From Steinernema hermaphroditum (taxonomy: Eukaryota > Nematoda > Chromadorea > Rhabditida > Steinernematidae): a stretch of DNA of 64,000 nucleotides. A model generated the notes under the pieces. That model was given only the letters and a program-made list of their open reading frames with translations. It did not search any database and was not told where the DNA came from. This document shows, piece by piece, positions 1 to 12,579 of this stretch (its first letter is position 1; each line of letters opens with the position of its first letter). Both the position numbers and the translations under genes were made by a program. The stretch spans positions 10,068,769-10,132,768 of the forward strand of contig CM059624.1 of NCBI GenBank assembly GCA_030435675.1, read 5' to 3'.

Positions 1-2143
1 AACAATCGCATAGAAAATTGCAGCAAAAACGTGTTCCCTTTGTTTTGTGCACTTTCCCGCTTTGTTCCTTTCTTCGTTTCTCCTCTTCGGTTTCCCGGGA
101 TTTGCTGTGACTCAGGCTCCAAAGTCGGGGCAATTGAGGGATCTGCGCGATGCCCCGAGGCCGCGGATAATGGCGGTGACTCACCGCCCACACGCCAGTG
201 GCGTTTGAGGACGCCGCGCATCGCATCAGCGCCGCCAAATCGGTCCCCAGCGCCTCCATCCATCTCCAGCTGGGCGCTCCGTCCGTCCGTCCGACTGGTA
301 GGAACCGGTTCCCCGTGGCGCGCACGAAAATAGAACTCGAAGGTAATTCGATTCGTCGCCGGGGCTGTAAAACAGACCTCGGCAGGAGGGGACAATAGCC
401 ACCTCGTCCCTTTGTGTCGCGGAGGCAATTTCGGGGAACAATAACACCGCAAAAAAGGGACTCCGCCGTGGACACAAGGGCCGAATTACCATAATGTCGC
501 GCGCTCTCGGGTCACCGAGAAGAGCAAAAAACGCGCTACAAGAGGCTCCGCAACAGCTGCCGAAGAAGAAGCAGCTGTCGGAGTGGCGGGGAATGAGGAA
601 TTCGAGATGACGTTTCTCAGAGTAAACAGCACTAGTTCTCTCTGCAAATGTCCAAAAGGAGCGCCGCCGCTCGTGGGAATGGCGTTTCCCGACCCGAAAG
701 CCATTACGCCGACGGTAATTATGCGCAATTTGATGACGCCGGGTCAAGTGACGAGCAGCCCGCAATTTTCCTTTTTGTTTTTCTCTCCTAATTGCGGTGG
801 TGGGCGCGAGACGTCAAACTCGTCGTCGCCGGGGAGGTAATCGCCCGAAATACCTCCGAAGTGGCGATTACACTCCGAAGTGTAATCCGCCGGTGGCTTT
901 GGCTCTGTTCGCGAGAGACGCCCTTCCGAGGATCATCCGTCGACGTTAAAATATGCTGTTTATTATCGGCATCTTCTAAGATTACCGTATAACGATAGAG
1001 ATTATAAAAATGTACAAAGATTTAATGCAGTAACGAGTCGAATAACGGAGGCGAGAGAATGAATGAGTTGGGGATATCACATTAGGAAGCTAACAAATAC
1101 GAGAGAAGCCGGTATACTGTGAGAAGGTAGAGAGGAGACTCGGAACTCGCCCTAACAAAGAGAGATAACAACGACGATGCACACGCACTGGGAGGGGCTG
1201 AGATAGAAACTCTTTGTACAAGCTACGGAACTATACAGTGGGTCGGAAGTGAGACAATGCTCGAGGCAACCCGCAACGGAGAAAAGAGCACACACACAAT
1301 CACACTCTATGTACAGTAGTTCGCGACGACGGATCGTATCGTAAACGGGCATAAAACGGCGAGTCAACTACGTACGGGTAGGTCTACTGGAACCTCGGGA
1401 CTACAACTGCTAGGCCGGCCCAGCCGGTCGATCGTGTGGGGCTGCGTGTGGGAGAACAGGACAAGAGTCGATGGATGAACCGTATTTCGAGTGAGAGGGA
1501 ATAACTTACATGCGACGGCGCGGAAAAGCACAAATATGGAGTGGAGGTGTAAAGCAGTATAACAAATAGATTAGGAAACAACGAACAGCAATACCCATGG
1601 ACCCGGCAATCACAGTCGCACACTGCGCAGCTCACGTTTCGAGGAGGGAACTAGAGTGGGAGAACTCGGAGGAGTGGAGAGACTATACACGTTTCGAAGC
1701 GGAATAGAGAACTCTGGCTATATGTACATTTGACGACGGATACGCGCGCGAGGTAAGTGGTGTTGGCAGCATATATGTACACAGGGTGAGAGGTGAGGTG
1801 ATAAAAATCTAACTAGGACTATGGAGAGTGATCTACGCGCAGATTTGGCCCTGAATAGAGAGACGCCGTACTCGAGGCACAGGAGAGAGTTGAATAGAAA
1901 CATTTACATCCCGTAAAGAACGTTGGCGTTGCTGAGACTGACTCACTTGGATATAGAAAATCTGAGATTTGTACAACTACCAGGCGGAGAGTGGAGTGGT
2001 TGAGACTAGTTCGGTGGAAATGCAGCAGAAGCTAGAGAGAAGAGCTACTATGGAGGGTGGAGGAACATTAGCACGGATTTGGGGGAGTGGATGAGAATCG
2101 TTGTTGGAACCCAGTTTGTAGGGGAGTGGAACGGGAGGGGAGC
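1..2143. other. No gene seen; probably includes a long 3' UTR
   Basis: I find no convincing coding exon here. Open frames on both strands, including one of 179 codons on the minus strand near 226-765, lack recognisable domains or splice structure and look like chance openings in GC-rich DNA. The part next to 2143 lies downstream of the SERTA gene. A reverse-strand AATAAA (TTTATT at about 957-962) could end its transcript, which would make a 3' UTR of about 1.2 kb, long for a nematode. That extent is inference. Confidence 0.4.
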
Positions 2144-3457
2144 CTAGGCCTGCGAGATCAGCTCGTTGTTGAGCTGATGCTGATGCGGCGAGCGGGGAGA
2201 TCCGAACATGTGCATAATGTCCACCTGAGAGAGGTTGTGGTGCTGGAGCGAGTCGCTTTCGTTCTCGAAACCGCCCCACACCGAGAGGTAATCCTCGATG
2301 AACGAACCCGAAGAGAAGAAGGAAGAGTTGGAAGTGCTGCCGCCAGAGGGGCTAGCCGAAGACGAGATGTTCAGACCGCTACCGAAGGTGCTGCTACTGC
2401 TAAGATAGTTCCAGCCGCTCGAGTCGAAACGGTACGGCGACCATCCCGACGAGCAGAAGAGGTCGTCGTAGAAGAGGTGCTGAAGGGGCGCCATCAGGGG
2501 GGCTGCTCGAAGCACCGGGGGTACCTGGGGCGAAGTGGAGATGTCCATTTCCTCGTCGGGGTCGACGTCGGCCGACGGCGTTTCGATCTTCTTGGGCGCA
2601 TCACGGTTCCACTGATGCTCGCCGTCGCCGAGCGTCGCCTCCTCGTCCTGCACCATCGGCTCGTGCAGCTCCGAAATCACTTCGATGTCCTTGAAGTCGC
2701 CGGCGGCGGCGACGTCCATGGCTTCGCTACAGCTACCGTTCGTCGTGGCGCCGGCCGCTTCGTCCGCTTCCATCAGACTGCCCAACACATCGTCGCGTTC
2801 GCTGCTTTCGGACAACTCGCGCTGCAAGGAGACCGTCAGGACTGCACCCCGAGGGCATTGCCTACCTGCAAACACTTCATCGTGTTGTAGATGAGGACGG
2901 ATTTGCGGAGCGAAATCGGAGCATGCGATGTGTTAATGGTCTGAATTTTGGAGATCGACAGATTCAGCATGGCGCGCTTTCGCTCGACTTCCGCGGGTGC
3001 CGAACTGAAGCAGGAGATAAGGAGCGATCGGATCGCGGCGCACAAACCTTGAGCCGAAGGTCGCGTTCGGTGACGAGGAAGAGAGGAGATTTTGAGACAA
3101 GAACCCATCGGAACCCACTCGGTCGTCAGCCTCCAGTTCCGCCGCGAAGGTGTTGAACCTGCAGAAGCGGAAGGAGATGAACTGGCGGGCCGTGCAAACA
3201 AACCTGTAATGGGACGAGGCGGAGGAGAGCGTCGCTGTCGTCGTCGAAGGCGAAGACGAGGCGTTCGTCGTCGAGGGGGAGAGGAAATAGTCGAACATCG
3301 TCGAGAAGTCGCTACACGTATCGGGAGGCGAAGTAGAGGGAAGGGAATGACTCGGAGAAGTTGAGGAGGAGCAGGAGAAGGAGAACCGGGACGAGGAGGA
3401 CGCCGAGGGCGTTGGAGGAGGGGGCGACGACAGCGACGCGCAGAGTTCTATCACCAT
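2144..3457 (-). CDS. SERTA-domain protein (TRIP-Br / SERTAD / Taranis-like)
   Basis: Four exons (3457-3204, 3158-3048, 3004-2866, 2821-2144) with three short introns (44-45 nt) give a 393-residue protein in continuous frame. Residues about 129-168 match the SERTA motif: a basic start (ERKRAMLNLSISK), then LRKSVLIYNTMKCLQ. In SERTAD and Drosophila Taranis proteins this motif helps bind transcriptional or cell-cycle partners (CDK4, E2F-DP, PHD/bromodomain factors). The N-terminus is Ser/Pro-rich. The C-terminal half is Ser-rich and acidic with a DDLF stretch, like the SERTAD transactivation tail. The start is the only ATG before the first exon. It is likely a nuclear co-regulator. Family membership rests on the motif; no orthologue is claimed. 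Large non-coding flanks suggest complex regulation. Confidence 0.75.
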
Positions 3458-6400
3458 GTTGAGTTAATTTTGAGCAAGAGGAGGAGGCCGGGGGATATCT
3501 GAAACGACCGGAGCGGTGAGTACGGTGCACGGGACGGCGACGACGACTCGCAGAAGCATTCTGAGAAGCTGTGCTGCTCGCGGAATGGCTGCGGGTAGCT
3601 CTGCTGCTCTGTGCAGGGTGTAAGGCGCCCTCTGCGATCGCAAACAACGCGACCGCCGCTCGGCGATCGTCGGCGGCGGCCGACTGCCTCGCTCCGGGCG
3701 GAGAAGAGGGGCAGAGACCCGGAGCCGCGGTCGAGAGAGCGCTGACGGGCAGGAGGGCGCCAGAGAGGGCGTCCCCGATAGCGAAACGACATCGATTCGG
3801 TCGCGCGGCGGAACTGAGGCGCCGCCCCCAGCCTCCCCCGAAGCCGCGATGACGACGTAAACAGCCGCCTAAGCGGCGGAATCAGAAGCTGTCGCCGCCG
3901 CTGATGAGAGCATTGAGGCTCACCGCCGTCGGCGACGGAAAATTTGCAGCCCACGAGTCTCCCGTAAAAATATTATGCGTGCGGCGGCGACATGTGACAA
4001 AGGGCCGCCGCCGCAGGGTTCCTGGGCCGAAATAAACAATTTAGGCATGCATCGCCGAAAGATCGCGCGAGGATCGATGCAGGCAGGGGACACTTCGGTG
4101 GAAACTGGTCTCTTCTGTATAATTAGGCTCTGCAGCGGCGGCGATCGCAGGCTGGTTAGGCCGGCTCTGACCCGAATCCCCGATTCTGCGGATTCGACGA
4201 AAGCCTCCGGGGGTCACAGCTGGGCTTCGAGAGATCACTTACGAGAGCGGGCCTTGGTTGTTAGCAATGCGCAACACTCAAGAAGCATCACTCAGAAGCG
4301 CTACGTGTAGAGTGATCCCACCACGAGCAGAGTGTGCCACGGATTCGGAGAAAACTGCGCAAGAATAACAAGTTCTCTTCAATATTCGGGGGCGCAAGAA
4401 GCTGTTTTCGCGAACGCCCTCGGCCCTGTTGTGGCGCTTATGAAGTGAGGAATCGGACACTTTTACGCACTGAAGCCGTTGATTGGACGGCGACGTTGTT
4501 TGGAGAGCCCCCGGGCGCCTCTGTTTGTGGAGCTGCTTGGGGAACTGCCCCCGGCTGAGGTCCGATCGGCGTTTTTTGATCGACAGCTACGATTTGCTAT
4601 TCTAATATCGTCCGTAAATCACCTCTCACGTGCCGCCCTAAACACTACGAATCCACTAAATCGTCCGAGACGTAAACCGATCTGAACTTCCCTAACCACT
4701 TCGACGATGAGGAGACAATTAGCCCTTCTGCCGTAAAGGACCGTAAATCAAAGAATGTGCAAAAGGGGCAAAAGAAGTGTGAGGGAGGGGGCGAAGGCGT
4801 TTCGCACGTAGATGACTGACGGATGAGGCGATTTCGGTGACGTTATCAGCCAGTGATAGGCAGACAAGAAGACTCGGCCGCGGTCATGTGCCCTAGGTCG
4901 GGGCTGTCAAAGATGCGCTATCAGCTATTCCTAGTATGCGCCTCAAAAACAGCGGCGATAACGGACCCAAAGGTGCGCAGAAATCGAACGGAGATGAATC
5001 ACGCGGTGCAGATGACGGATGACCATCTGTCCGACCCTCGGAGGACCCCTAAATGGCGCAAAAAGTGGACGGCCGCCCGATGTAGTAACCGTAGACGGGC
5101 TATTTATGGAAGTGCGCAAAGCAGATGACGCGATAAGACGTGGAAAAGCCCACAAAAAGTGATTGCACAATCGATCACACCCAAACAGATGCATCAGAGG
5201 TCCTTTCTGGGAGGCCTTCGTGACTTTTTGCCTATTCACATGACTTTAGGGCAGTTAGACGCAGCCTTCTAGAAGTTTCCATAGACTGTCAACATCCTCG
5301 ACGACTCCTCGTTTTCGAAATAGCCTCACAGGCCTCCCCGATTTGACTCTTGCTCCCCTTTGTTGACGAGCCGGGGGCCTCCCCTCCTCGTGCAGCCCTG
5401 ATTCCCAGACTCAGGTTCCCACCACAACAAAACGCCGATTTGTGGTCTGCGGGCGATCCTCGCGGTCACCGAGCGACGTAAACAGCGCGTAAACAGCCAT
5501 CTCCGCCCGGACAGTCACGTTCCCCTCCCGTCACCGTGACGTCACAATGCCGATTTTACACAAACCGACGACCTTCTAAACAGTTCCTCTTTGGCACGGA
5601 CGGCGACTACGGTAGCGCCGACGCGTCTTCCGAAGATAATCGTGTAATTAATCGCCGGCGACACCGAAAACGCGTTTTTATAAAATGTCCGCCTTCGGGT
5701 TAGGGAGCACTACTGAGTCAGCCCCTCTCCAAGGGATCAATTAACATTTCGATCGACAGGACTGCGCACGCCTGTCGTTGGCAGTCGCCGGTCCGAAACG
5801 TCATTAGCACTGCCTAAATGGCCGTGTTTATAGTCGCCGCCGGAGGGACTGAGGTGTATCTGGCAGCTAATTGACCACTTCAGCGCTAACTGTTTATGAG
5901 GGGGTGGAATGACGAAGATAAAAACCTTTAATGATCAGAGAGAGATGGACGAAAACAAGAAATGTGAATCGAAGGGTTCAAAAGGGGGTACAGAACTTCT
6001 TGATTGCCAAGACCCTCTTCGAACTGACGCTAAAAATAAGTCATGGGTCGGGTCTGACTTCCTGTCATCAGCTGTTCGGTTTTAAAACGCACTAATCAAA
6101 ACACACTGTTTATAACAGCTGCGTGACCGTCTGCGAATTCCAAGCAAAGAGTATGATCACTTCAAATACAATCCACAATGAGGAACTTCCGTTCATAAAC
6201 GTTCCGCTTACAGATAATTGCAAAAATAGGGTAAACGGATTAGAAATAAGGTCGCCGAACGCTCGCGAAAGATTTGCAAAAATTGCATCGATAGGTTAGG
6301 TCGTTTGAACTGCGTTCAACTACCAGTGAAAAACTGCATTATTGCTCAAGTTTTCAATCTTAAAGAGATGAACATCATGCGTTAGCCAGCCACAGGAAAT

Positions 6401-8582
6401 ACTCTAGACCATATACTAAACATTTCCCTAACAAATCCTATTTCTTTCTGGGAGACCCCCTCTAGCGTAGTTTGACTAGACGTCCTTTTTTGTCTCTGTT
6501 TGTGCATATAAAGGATGTGATTGACGATCAAGATGAGCCTCGAGCGGTCGTTCCCTACTGCACAACACTTTAAAAGTTGGCCTCTCCGAATGAGCGCGTA
6601 AATTAAAGAAAATGTTTTGCATCTATTAAGAGAAGACTAGGAGAGGAGACTGTTCAATTCGTTGTCTTAACTTTGGAATTTCTCAATGAAGAAAACATCA
6701 AACAGGACTTGTTAGGATTGATTCGATGCGCGACTAAAGATTTTAAATAAATACATCGAAGTACTCTTCAAAGCGGTTAGCGTAATGCGCGGTTTTACAA
6801 AATTATTGTTATTCTGGAGCGCTGTAATTTATTGTTGGAAAATCACATAGAAATATTCTTGTGGACGCTTCAGGGTAGCTGATGGAAACAAATGTGGCCG
6901 GTCTTAAAGTCAAGGCTCAATAAGCGACTGCTGAACATAAAAGATTCACTTCCGACTCAAATTTAAGTCGTTAAATATAAAATTTGAACTTCTTGTTTTT
7001 CATAATTTGGCGCTGAAAACATGTCATCGATCACCAAGGCGGCTAATCCTGTTATTGACGCTGGCGCAGTGTGACGTCGGCACTGAGGGAGGCAGGAGTT
7101 GCACTTTGGAGGCTCCCTCGGCTGTGTGGGAGCCGCTTCGTGGAAAACAGTTCCCATGGAACATGTTTTTATGTCTCGAGAGGCGAATTCTTCACACGGC
7201 GACAACTGAACGTGTGGCGGTGGACATGGGAGTAAAAGGCTATTTTTGCCACAAAAGAAAGACGGCGGGTGACATTTACTGAAAGGTGATGAACTGCTGG
7301 GGAACTGACAAAGACTCAAAAATCAGAAAATGGCAAAAAATATCTTTTGTATCCTAATGAAGAAGATCCAGATTGCTTCTACGTTCACCCTTTAGGAACC
7401 ACGTCCAAAGTACAGCCCCATCATCACCGGTGGAACTTCTCTTTCATGATAACGAATCGCCTTTTAGTCTAGCAGGCTACGGTAGCTAAGTCTTTGAAGT
7501 GATCGGTCACACTTCGATGATCGTGCGAAACCAACATATCAGTTTCGCCATTGTTTTTATTTAGCGATCAACGCGAGATAAGGCAGATTGTCACCGCTAC
7601 GGTCAGATAAGCAACGCGTGGAGAGTTTTTCGGATTTTTTGGCAACATTTCCCCTGACATCTCTCTATGATTCTCTATAAAGACGTTACAATTTGACACA
7701 ATCTTTCGTCGGCTAGGAACCTGTCCTATATCTATTTCTGCCCTCCTAAAGGAAGCACTCCCAACCTTTAATGTTCGTGCCGAAGGTCGTTAAAGTAAAT
7801 TCGGTCTTCCATTGTAAACAGAGAAAGTCAGGCGGAGATCAAACGTCGTGGTGGGCATAGAACCGAGTCAGGCGGAGAATCAACTTTGCGAGGGAAAGGA
7901 CAAGTCAACACGGCGGCCGAGTTTACTCATCTCCGAGTTGTTTACGGCAGTCGACAGACGTTCACGTGCCTTTGCGAAAGTGCAAAGCGTTTTTGGAAAA
8001 TGAAGGCTGCGGCCTCGGATCTCCGCTCCCAAAGCGTCAACAGAGTCGTTGTGGTCACGAGGAGGGGACGACGAGGGCGCCATGGGAGATTTGCGAGTCT
8101 CGTAAACAGAAATAGCACGAGGAAGTGTGGGCCGGGAGTAAAAATAGGGACCGAAGCAGTTCGGGCGACCTTTCGCGGTGGAAATGGAGATGTGGTTATC
8201 AGAGACCCAGTGACGACGGAGAAAGTCGAAATCGATGAGAAAGGTCATCGAAACGGAGAGATGGATCGTCCGATTGGGGTGCTCCACTCTATGTGTTAGC
8301 AGTAGGGTGTATGTAGTGATGAACAGGTTGTAGAATCATCTCGCGCACTCGATAGTTCTAGAAAATGCTACCTGAACATCATACTTGCCAGGACATGCAT
8401 GATACTACGGTTAAATTTGAAAGGAAGTATATTGTACAGGATGGACAAAAACGTCATTTAGAGAGAAGTTTGGAAAATCCAACTGTAGCAAGAATCATAC
8501 CTTCCTCTGTTTCCTTAGTCCGATCCGGTTATGGAGGTTATGCATGTACTGTGCAACAGTATTGTGCAACTGTGCATTCATG
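3458..8582. other. Gene-poor region upstream of the SERTA gene
   Basis: No exon chain could be supported over about 5.1 kb. Overlapping open frames on both strands at 7880-8299 and 6963-7319 have no recognisable domain. The SERTA gene is read away from this DNA, so it probably carries its promoter and distal elements. Recognisable sites include a CRE-like TGACGTCA near 5538 and paired GTAAACA sites near 5478. Confidence 0.5.
5478..5497. promoter_or_regulatory. Paired forkhead-type GTAAACA sites
   Basis: Two copies of GTAAACAGC lie 11 bp apart (5478-5486 and 5489-5497). GTAAACA is the core of FOXO/FOXA sites. Another copy lies near 3858 and further ones at 7815 and 8100. Close spacing about 2 kb upstream of the SERTA gene fits an enhancer, but a 7-mer is common and function is inference. 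Confidence 0.25.
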
Positions 8583-8654
8583 GCCGCTTTAGCTCAGTGG
8601 CAGAGCGTCTGTCTCGTAAACAGAAGGTCGCAGGTTCGAACCCTGCAAGCGGCA
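8583..8654 (+). tRNA. tRNA-Thr (CGT)
   Basis: A complete 72-nt cloverleaf. The acceptor GCCGCTT pairs with AAGCGGC and the discriminator is A. The D-arm is GCTC/GAGC. The anticodon stem TCTGT/ACAGA holds loop CTCGTAA, so the anticodon is CGT and reads ACG. The T-arm is GCAGG/CCTGC with loop TTCGAAC. There is no intron. A TTTT run about 4 nt downstream can act as the Pol III terminator. Confidence 0.95.
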
Positions 8655-9060
8655 ACTGTTTTGCGATCTGCTGTTCTTGCAGGCTTGTTTTTTATTCTTT
8701 CGTGCAGGCGTAGAAAGCGTAGTAAACAACCCCTACGGCGCAGTTCCAGCAACAGCTCAAAGACGGTTTGTCTCGAAGAGAACGCCCTGTCAGTTAACTA
8801 TTCGAAATATTCACACGTTCGTCCCTCTCTTTTGTGTAAAATTTCTTGAATTTTCGAGCTTTTTGGCAATTTTGTGGTGCTGGATAGTTTGCTTGATCTT
8901 TGGAAGTGTTTAGCAACGGAGCTACGCATGGCCTCGAAGCCAAAAAGCGGAAAGTTGTGTTTGTGAAAGCGAGCGCTTCCTCGGAGATCTCGAAATATCT
9001 CCCTTCGTGCGTTTTGTCTGTTTTTGCATCAATGACTCCATAGATTATGTGTTTTAGAAG

Positions 9061-9456
9061 ATGCAGAGCATATGCCAGCGACTTACCCCGCTGCGGACCG
9101 TCGGTCGAATGGCGAATTCTCGCGCGTCGTCGTCGAAGTCCTCTGTGGACATGTCGAAGCCGCATGTTGTGGTCTGCCCGAACGGCGTCATCGCCTGCTG
9201 GCACCCGAAAACTGCCTTCCCCTACGAACACACGCGACCCATCGATAAGGCCGATATGAGTTTCCAGAAGGCGAAGGATCAGTCCGTATTCAACGATGCC
9301 GTGATGACGGACTACGAGAAGTCGAAGATGCGCCGGGGACCGAACAATGCCGAATTACGCGAGATCTTTTACACGAACAAGCACGAATGGTACTCGCGAA
9401 CCCGAGAAGACCGGCTCTACGACGTCGCCGCTCCAGTGCCAGAACGAAAGAAGTGA
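9061..9456 (+). CDS. MRPL42: Mitochondrial large-subunit ribosomal protein mL42
   Basis: One exon of 131 codons. After a Ser/Arg-rich N-terminus (MQSICQRLTPLR), consistent with a mitochondrial presequence, the protein has the mL42 signature. CPNGVIACWHPKTAFPYEHT corresponds to the human DG..IVCYHP...PYEHTKP segment. The C-terminal FYTNKHEWYSRTREDR corresponds to human FFTTKHRWYPHGR. It is a component of the mitochondrial 39S/54S ribosomal subunit. The first ATG follows TTTTAGAAG, a possible trans-splice acceptor. A second mitochondrial gene follows on the same strand about 255 bp downstream. Length matches the family (human 142 aa). Confidence 0.88.
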   Translation: MQSICQRLTPLRTVGRMANSRASSSKSSVDMSKPHVVVCPNGVIACWHPKTAFPYEHTRPIDKADMSFQKAKDQSVFNDAVMTDYEKSKMRRGPNNAELREIFYTNKHEWYSRTREDRLYDVAAPVPERKK

Positions 9457-9711
9457 AGAATCGTCTTCTGTAGATCGTTGTTTCTCTTTGTTTGTTGGTG
9501 ACTTTTGGTTACGATGTTTTAGGTGAACATATTGCTGGATAAATACTCTAGAATGATTCTGTCCGTTGTGTTCTCTTGTGGGCGATGAGGTTTCTATGCT
9601 AGATCCTTCTTGTTTTCTTCAAGTGTGTCAGTGGATGCATAAAGTCCCTAGTCATCATCCATTTGTCATCAGCCCAGTTATTCGTGTCATCTTTAGACAA
9701 CCCCTACTTGT

Positions 9712-10785
9712 ATGATTCGACGGTTCTGCTCGACGCTGCCTCCCTCGACGTCGAACAAGGCTCGCGACTCGATCTTCAAGCGTATTCTGGCGACCTTCTC
9801 GGAGCAGCAGGATAATGCTTTCCGCGAGGAAACCGTCCTGTCGATGCACGAGAAGGACGCGGTGAACCGAAAGGAGTGGGCGCTGATCTACCGCGATGTC
9901 GACGGCACGAGGTCGCAGTTCTTCACCGGCCTTGGAATCCCCGTGGTCCTCGGAGTGACCGCCTTTGGAATATATGACGCGATGGTGCACGAAGAAGAAG
10001 ATCGAACCGACTTCGTTAAACGGTTGATCGATGACGCCGAAGAGGTAGGCGCTGAACCCTCTTCTGAACTTTATGTCATTTGCAGTTGGGCGTTTTCGTG
10101 GCCATCCCAATAACGCTGGGAGTTATGGTGGTCGCCGTGCTCGCAAGGCTGCACACGCTCCGAGTTTACAGAATATACCAGAACAAGAGAGTTCCTGAGG
10201 AGTACGTCGCGGTTGTGCCGAAGATGGGACTCCAGCAGCAAAAGGTTTGTCTGAATTCTTTGTAGGACGGACAACCCACGCTGGATTTGCTTGAGCTTTT
10301 GCTTACGGTGGATTTGCTTGAGCTCACTTCTTAAGTGTGCTGTTGATAACGCCCCAAAGAATCATCAAAAGAATATCCAATAGAATAGTTTTCTTTTCTT
10401 CATTCCATTAGAATCATGTCTTATCTTGGTTTCACAACGGCTGCCACCACTTACAAATGGTCATCTTCTGCATATGTAGCCAAAACTCCGAACAAGTAGC
10501 TCTCCTAGAAGTGGCTGCCACAATCATATGGAGTTCCCATATGTAACTACCATATTTCTGGATAATTTTGAGTAATTTCAGGTGTCGTTCATCCGGGAAA
10601 CTTCCTGCGTCACGATGCCCGATGAACTCCAAGATATCCCCCGTCTGCTGTATGCCACGGCGCTCGGAAACGTCGTCCTCGGCAGCCGCCGTCTTCTGAT
10701 CCAAGACGAAGCCTTTCGAGTGAACAGCATGCGGAGTTACATGTTAAACGAAACCAGTCATCCGCCTAGGCTAGAAGAGTTATGA
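9712..10785 (+). CDS. TMEM186: TMEM186-like two-TM mitochondrial inner-membrane protein
   Basis: Three exons (9712-10044, 10086-10244, 10582-10785) give 231 residues in frame; the second intron is 337 nt. The N-terminus MIRRFCSTLPPSTSNKAR looks like a mitochondrial presequence. The layout resembles TMEM186, a complex I assembly factor of the MCIA module. WALIYRDVDGTRSQFF plus a first TM helix matches the human WMFYRFDAIR segment. A second TM helix is followed by RLHTLRVYRIYQNK and a Pro-rich C-terminal region. Similarity is by motif order and length (human 213 aa), so a related two-TM family such as TMEM223 is possible. Location downstream of mL42 supports a mitochondrial role. Confidence 0.6.
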
Positions 10786-10932
10786 ACCGAATCAGTTTGT
10801 AGGCTGCTTTATTGTTGTATTGACGGTTTTTAGTAAACACATATAACTGATGTGGTGTGAATTTCTTTATTGTGTCACGGAAACAAAGGACTGTCCTTGC
10901 ATATGCATAGAATCTGATTACACGTCTTCCGA

Positions 10933-12399
10933 TTAGAGCACCGTATAAGGGCGACTACGATCGGCAATGGAACCCGGATTGGCGAAACGCTTGGGAGAAC
11001 GCAGTTCGAAAGTGTGGAATGAGTCGCGTAGCTCGTCGAGCTCAGGAGAGGTCAGCTGCTCGCTGGAGTCCTTCCGTTCTCCGAACGAGTCTTCGTCGTC
11101 GGAGGACACTTGGCCCGTGATCGCCGTCACGACGTCGCGCGCCAGCTTCTCGAAGTGCTCGTCCTCCAGCACGGCGTCTTCTTCGATGATACGAATGGCT
11201 GTGGTCTCGGTGACAGCTTCGAAGAATCGATAGGCTACAACGGAACCATCAGAACACAAAATGTGACCTCATGGCTTACTGTAGGAGGTTAAACAGCCGG
11301 CGAGTTCGTTGGCGGCAGGATTGAAGTTCGTCGGCGGCTTTGCTCCCGTGATGGAACGTCGCGGGAATACGTAGGCAGTGACGAGCATGGAGGACGGCTG
11401 CCGCTCCTCGAAACGGAGTGGACCACTGGTGCGAATCAGAGGCGCACGTGTGAAGAACACGTTGTGGGCGACCTTCTGCGCCGCGAGGAGCTCGACGCAC
11501 TTGGAGACGTTCTCAATAAAGGCGTCGAATTCGGCGACAGAGGTGAGCTGGAAGGCGAACGTCGAGATGAACCAGTCGGGCCGTCGAATGGCGTAGACGC
11601 CCCTCGCAAGCTCGTCGTATCTCTGAAACGAAAAAGATAGAAGCCGAAGAGGCGCGCAAAGGCTCACTCTGAAGATCAGATCGCTGTCGTAGGGCCAGTA
11701 GAGTGCATGCATGTGGAGATGGTTGACGGACGCTTGACCCAGAAGGCTGTTGAAGAGAACGTGGAAGGAGTCGTCATCCACAAGCAGCATCATGTCCGTT
11801 CCCATACGAATCGCCGTCTCCGTGAGGCTCTGCGGGAGGCACTTGTTGACCGCGGGCACCAGGAGGCTGTGGGACCGCTCCAAGGGGCTGGCGTTAACTG
11901 CGATCACGTGGCGGTCAAGCGGATCGTCGCTGAAGGGCCGATCGATGCAACGGAAGAACATGAGGATCTCCTCGGGCTTCAAGCGTGTGAAGTTCCATCG
12001 GAGGTTATTGAACGACTCGCAAATACTGCGGAATCGCATCGGCTTCCTTCGAAGCTTGCCTCGTTCAACGTTTAACTGAACGTGTCAGAATATAGATCAG
12101 ATACCGCCGATGAATCAGCCTACCTGGATAGAAAAGTTGTATTCTCCGTCGAGGAGTTTGTACATGCAGTTGAGGTCGTAATTGAAGACCTTCTCCTTCT
12201 TGGCGTCTTCCCATCGCGAGCTGAGAAAGTCCTTCAGCAGCCGGCGGCTCTGTGGTGGCGAAGACGACTTCCCGTTCTCCACCGGACTGCAGAAAGGCGG
12301 CTTCTTGAGGTCGAAGACGAACTCCGAGGTGCGGTACTGGAAGAAGGGAGTGGGGCTCTGCTCCTGGAGACCCGTGGGAATCTGAAACGAGCTCATCAC
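10933..12399 (-). CDS. GDPGP1: GDP-D-glucose phosphorylase (GDPGP1 family)
   Basis: Four exons (12399-12124, 12075-11667 region ending at 11668, 11622-11280, 11234-10933) give 442 residues. The enzyme hydrolyses or phosphorolyses GDP-D-glucose, thought to clear mis-made sugar nucleotide. It belongs to the HIT/GalT-type family with plant VTC2. Visible family features are LNVERGKLRRKP, the NF.RLKPEEIL segment, AVNASPLERSHSLLVP, and the HIT-type motif NHLHMHALYW that carries the nucleophilic His. A C-terminal NELAGCL matches the human CELAGHL block. Human GDPGP1 is 385 aa; the extra length is mostly a Ser/Glu-rich C-terminal tail. It is convergent with the TMEM186-like gene, with only 147 bp between stop codons. 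Confidence 0.92.
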
Positions 12400-12579
12400 G
12401 GTGTGTTGTGGAACAGAACGGAAACAGCGCCAAATGGGATGCGCTAACCATTAGGGGTGCTAAACGGCCCGTGAATTGGCGGCTTTATTATGCGGGACAG
12501 CGACGTGCCCGTATGGCGCTCTTTGTTTCATGCAAAAGCAAAAGAAACGAGTATTTATAAATAAAAGCGGTGGTAAAAT

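Noticed and set aside
226..765. 179-codon minus-strand open frame
   Set aside because: No domain, odd composition, and other frames are open over the same GC-rich DNA; probably chance.
7880..8299. Long open frames on both strands
   Set aside because: Mirror-image openness on both strands with no protein-like conservation; more likely promoter DNA.
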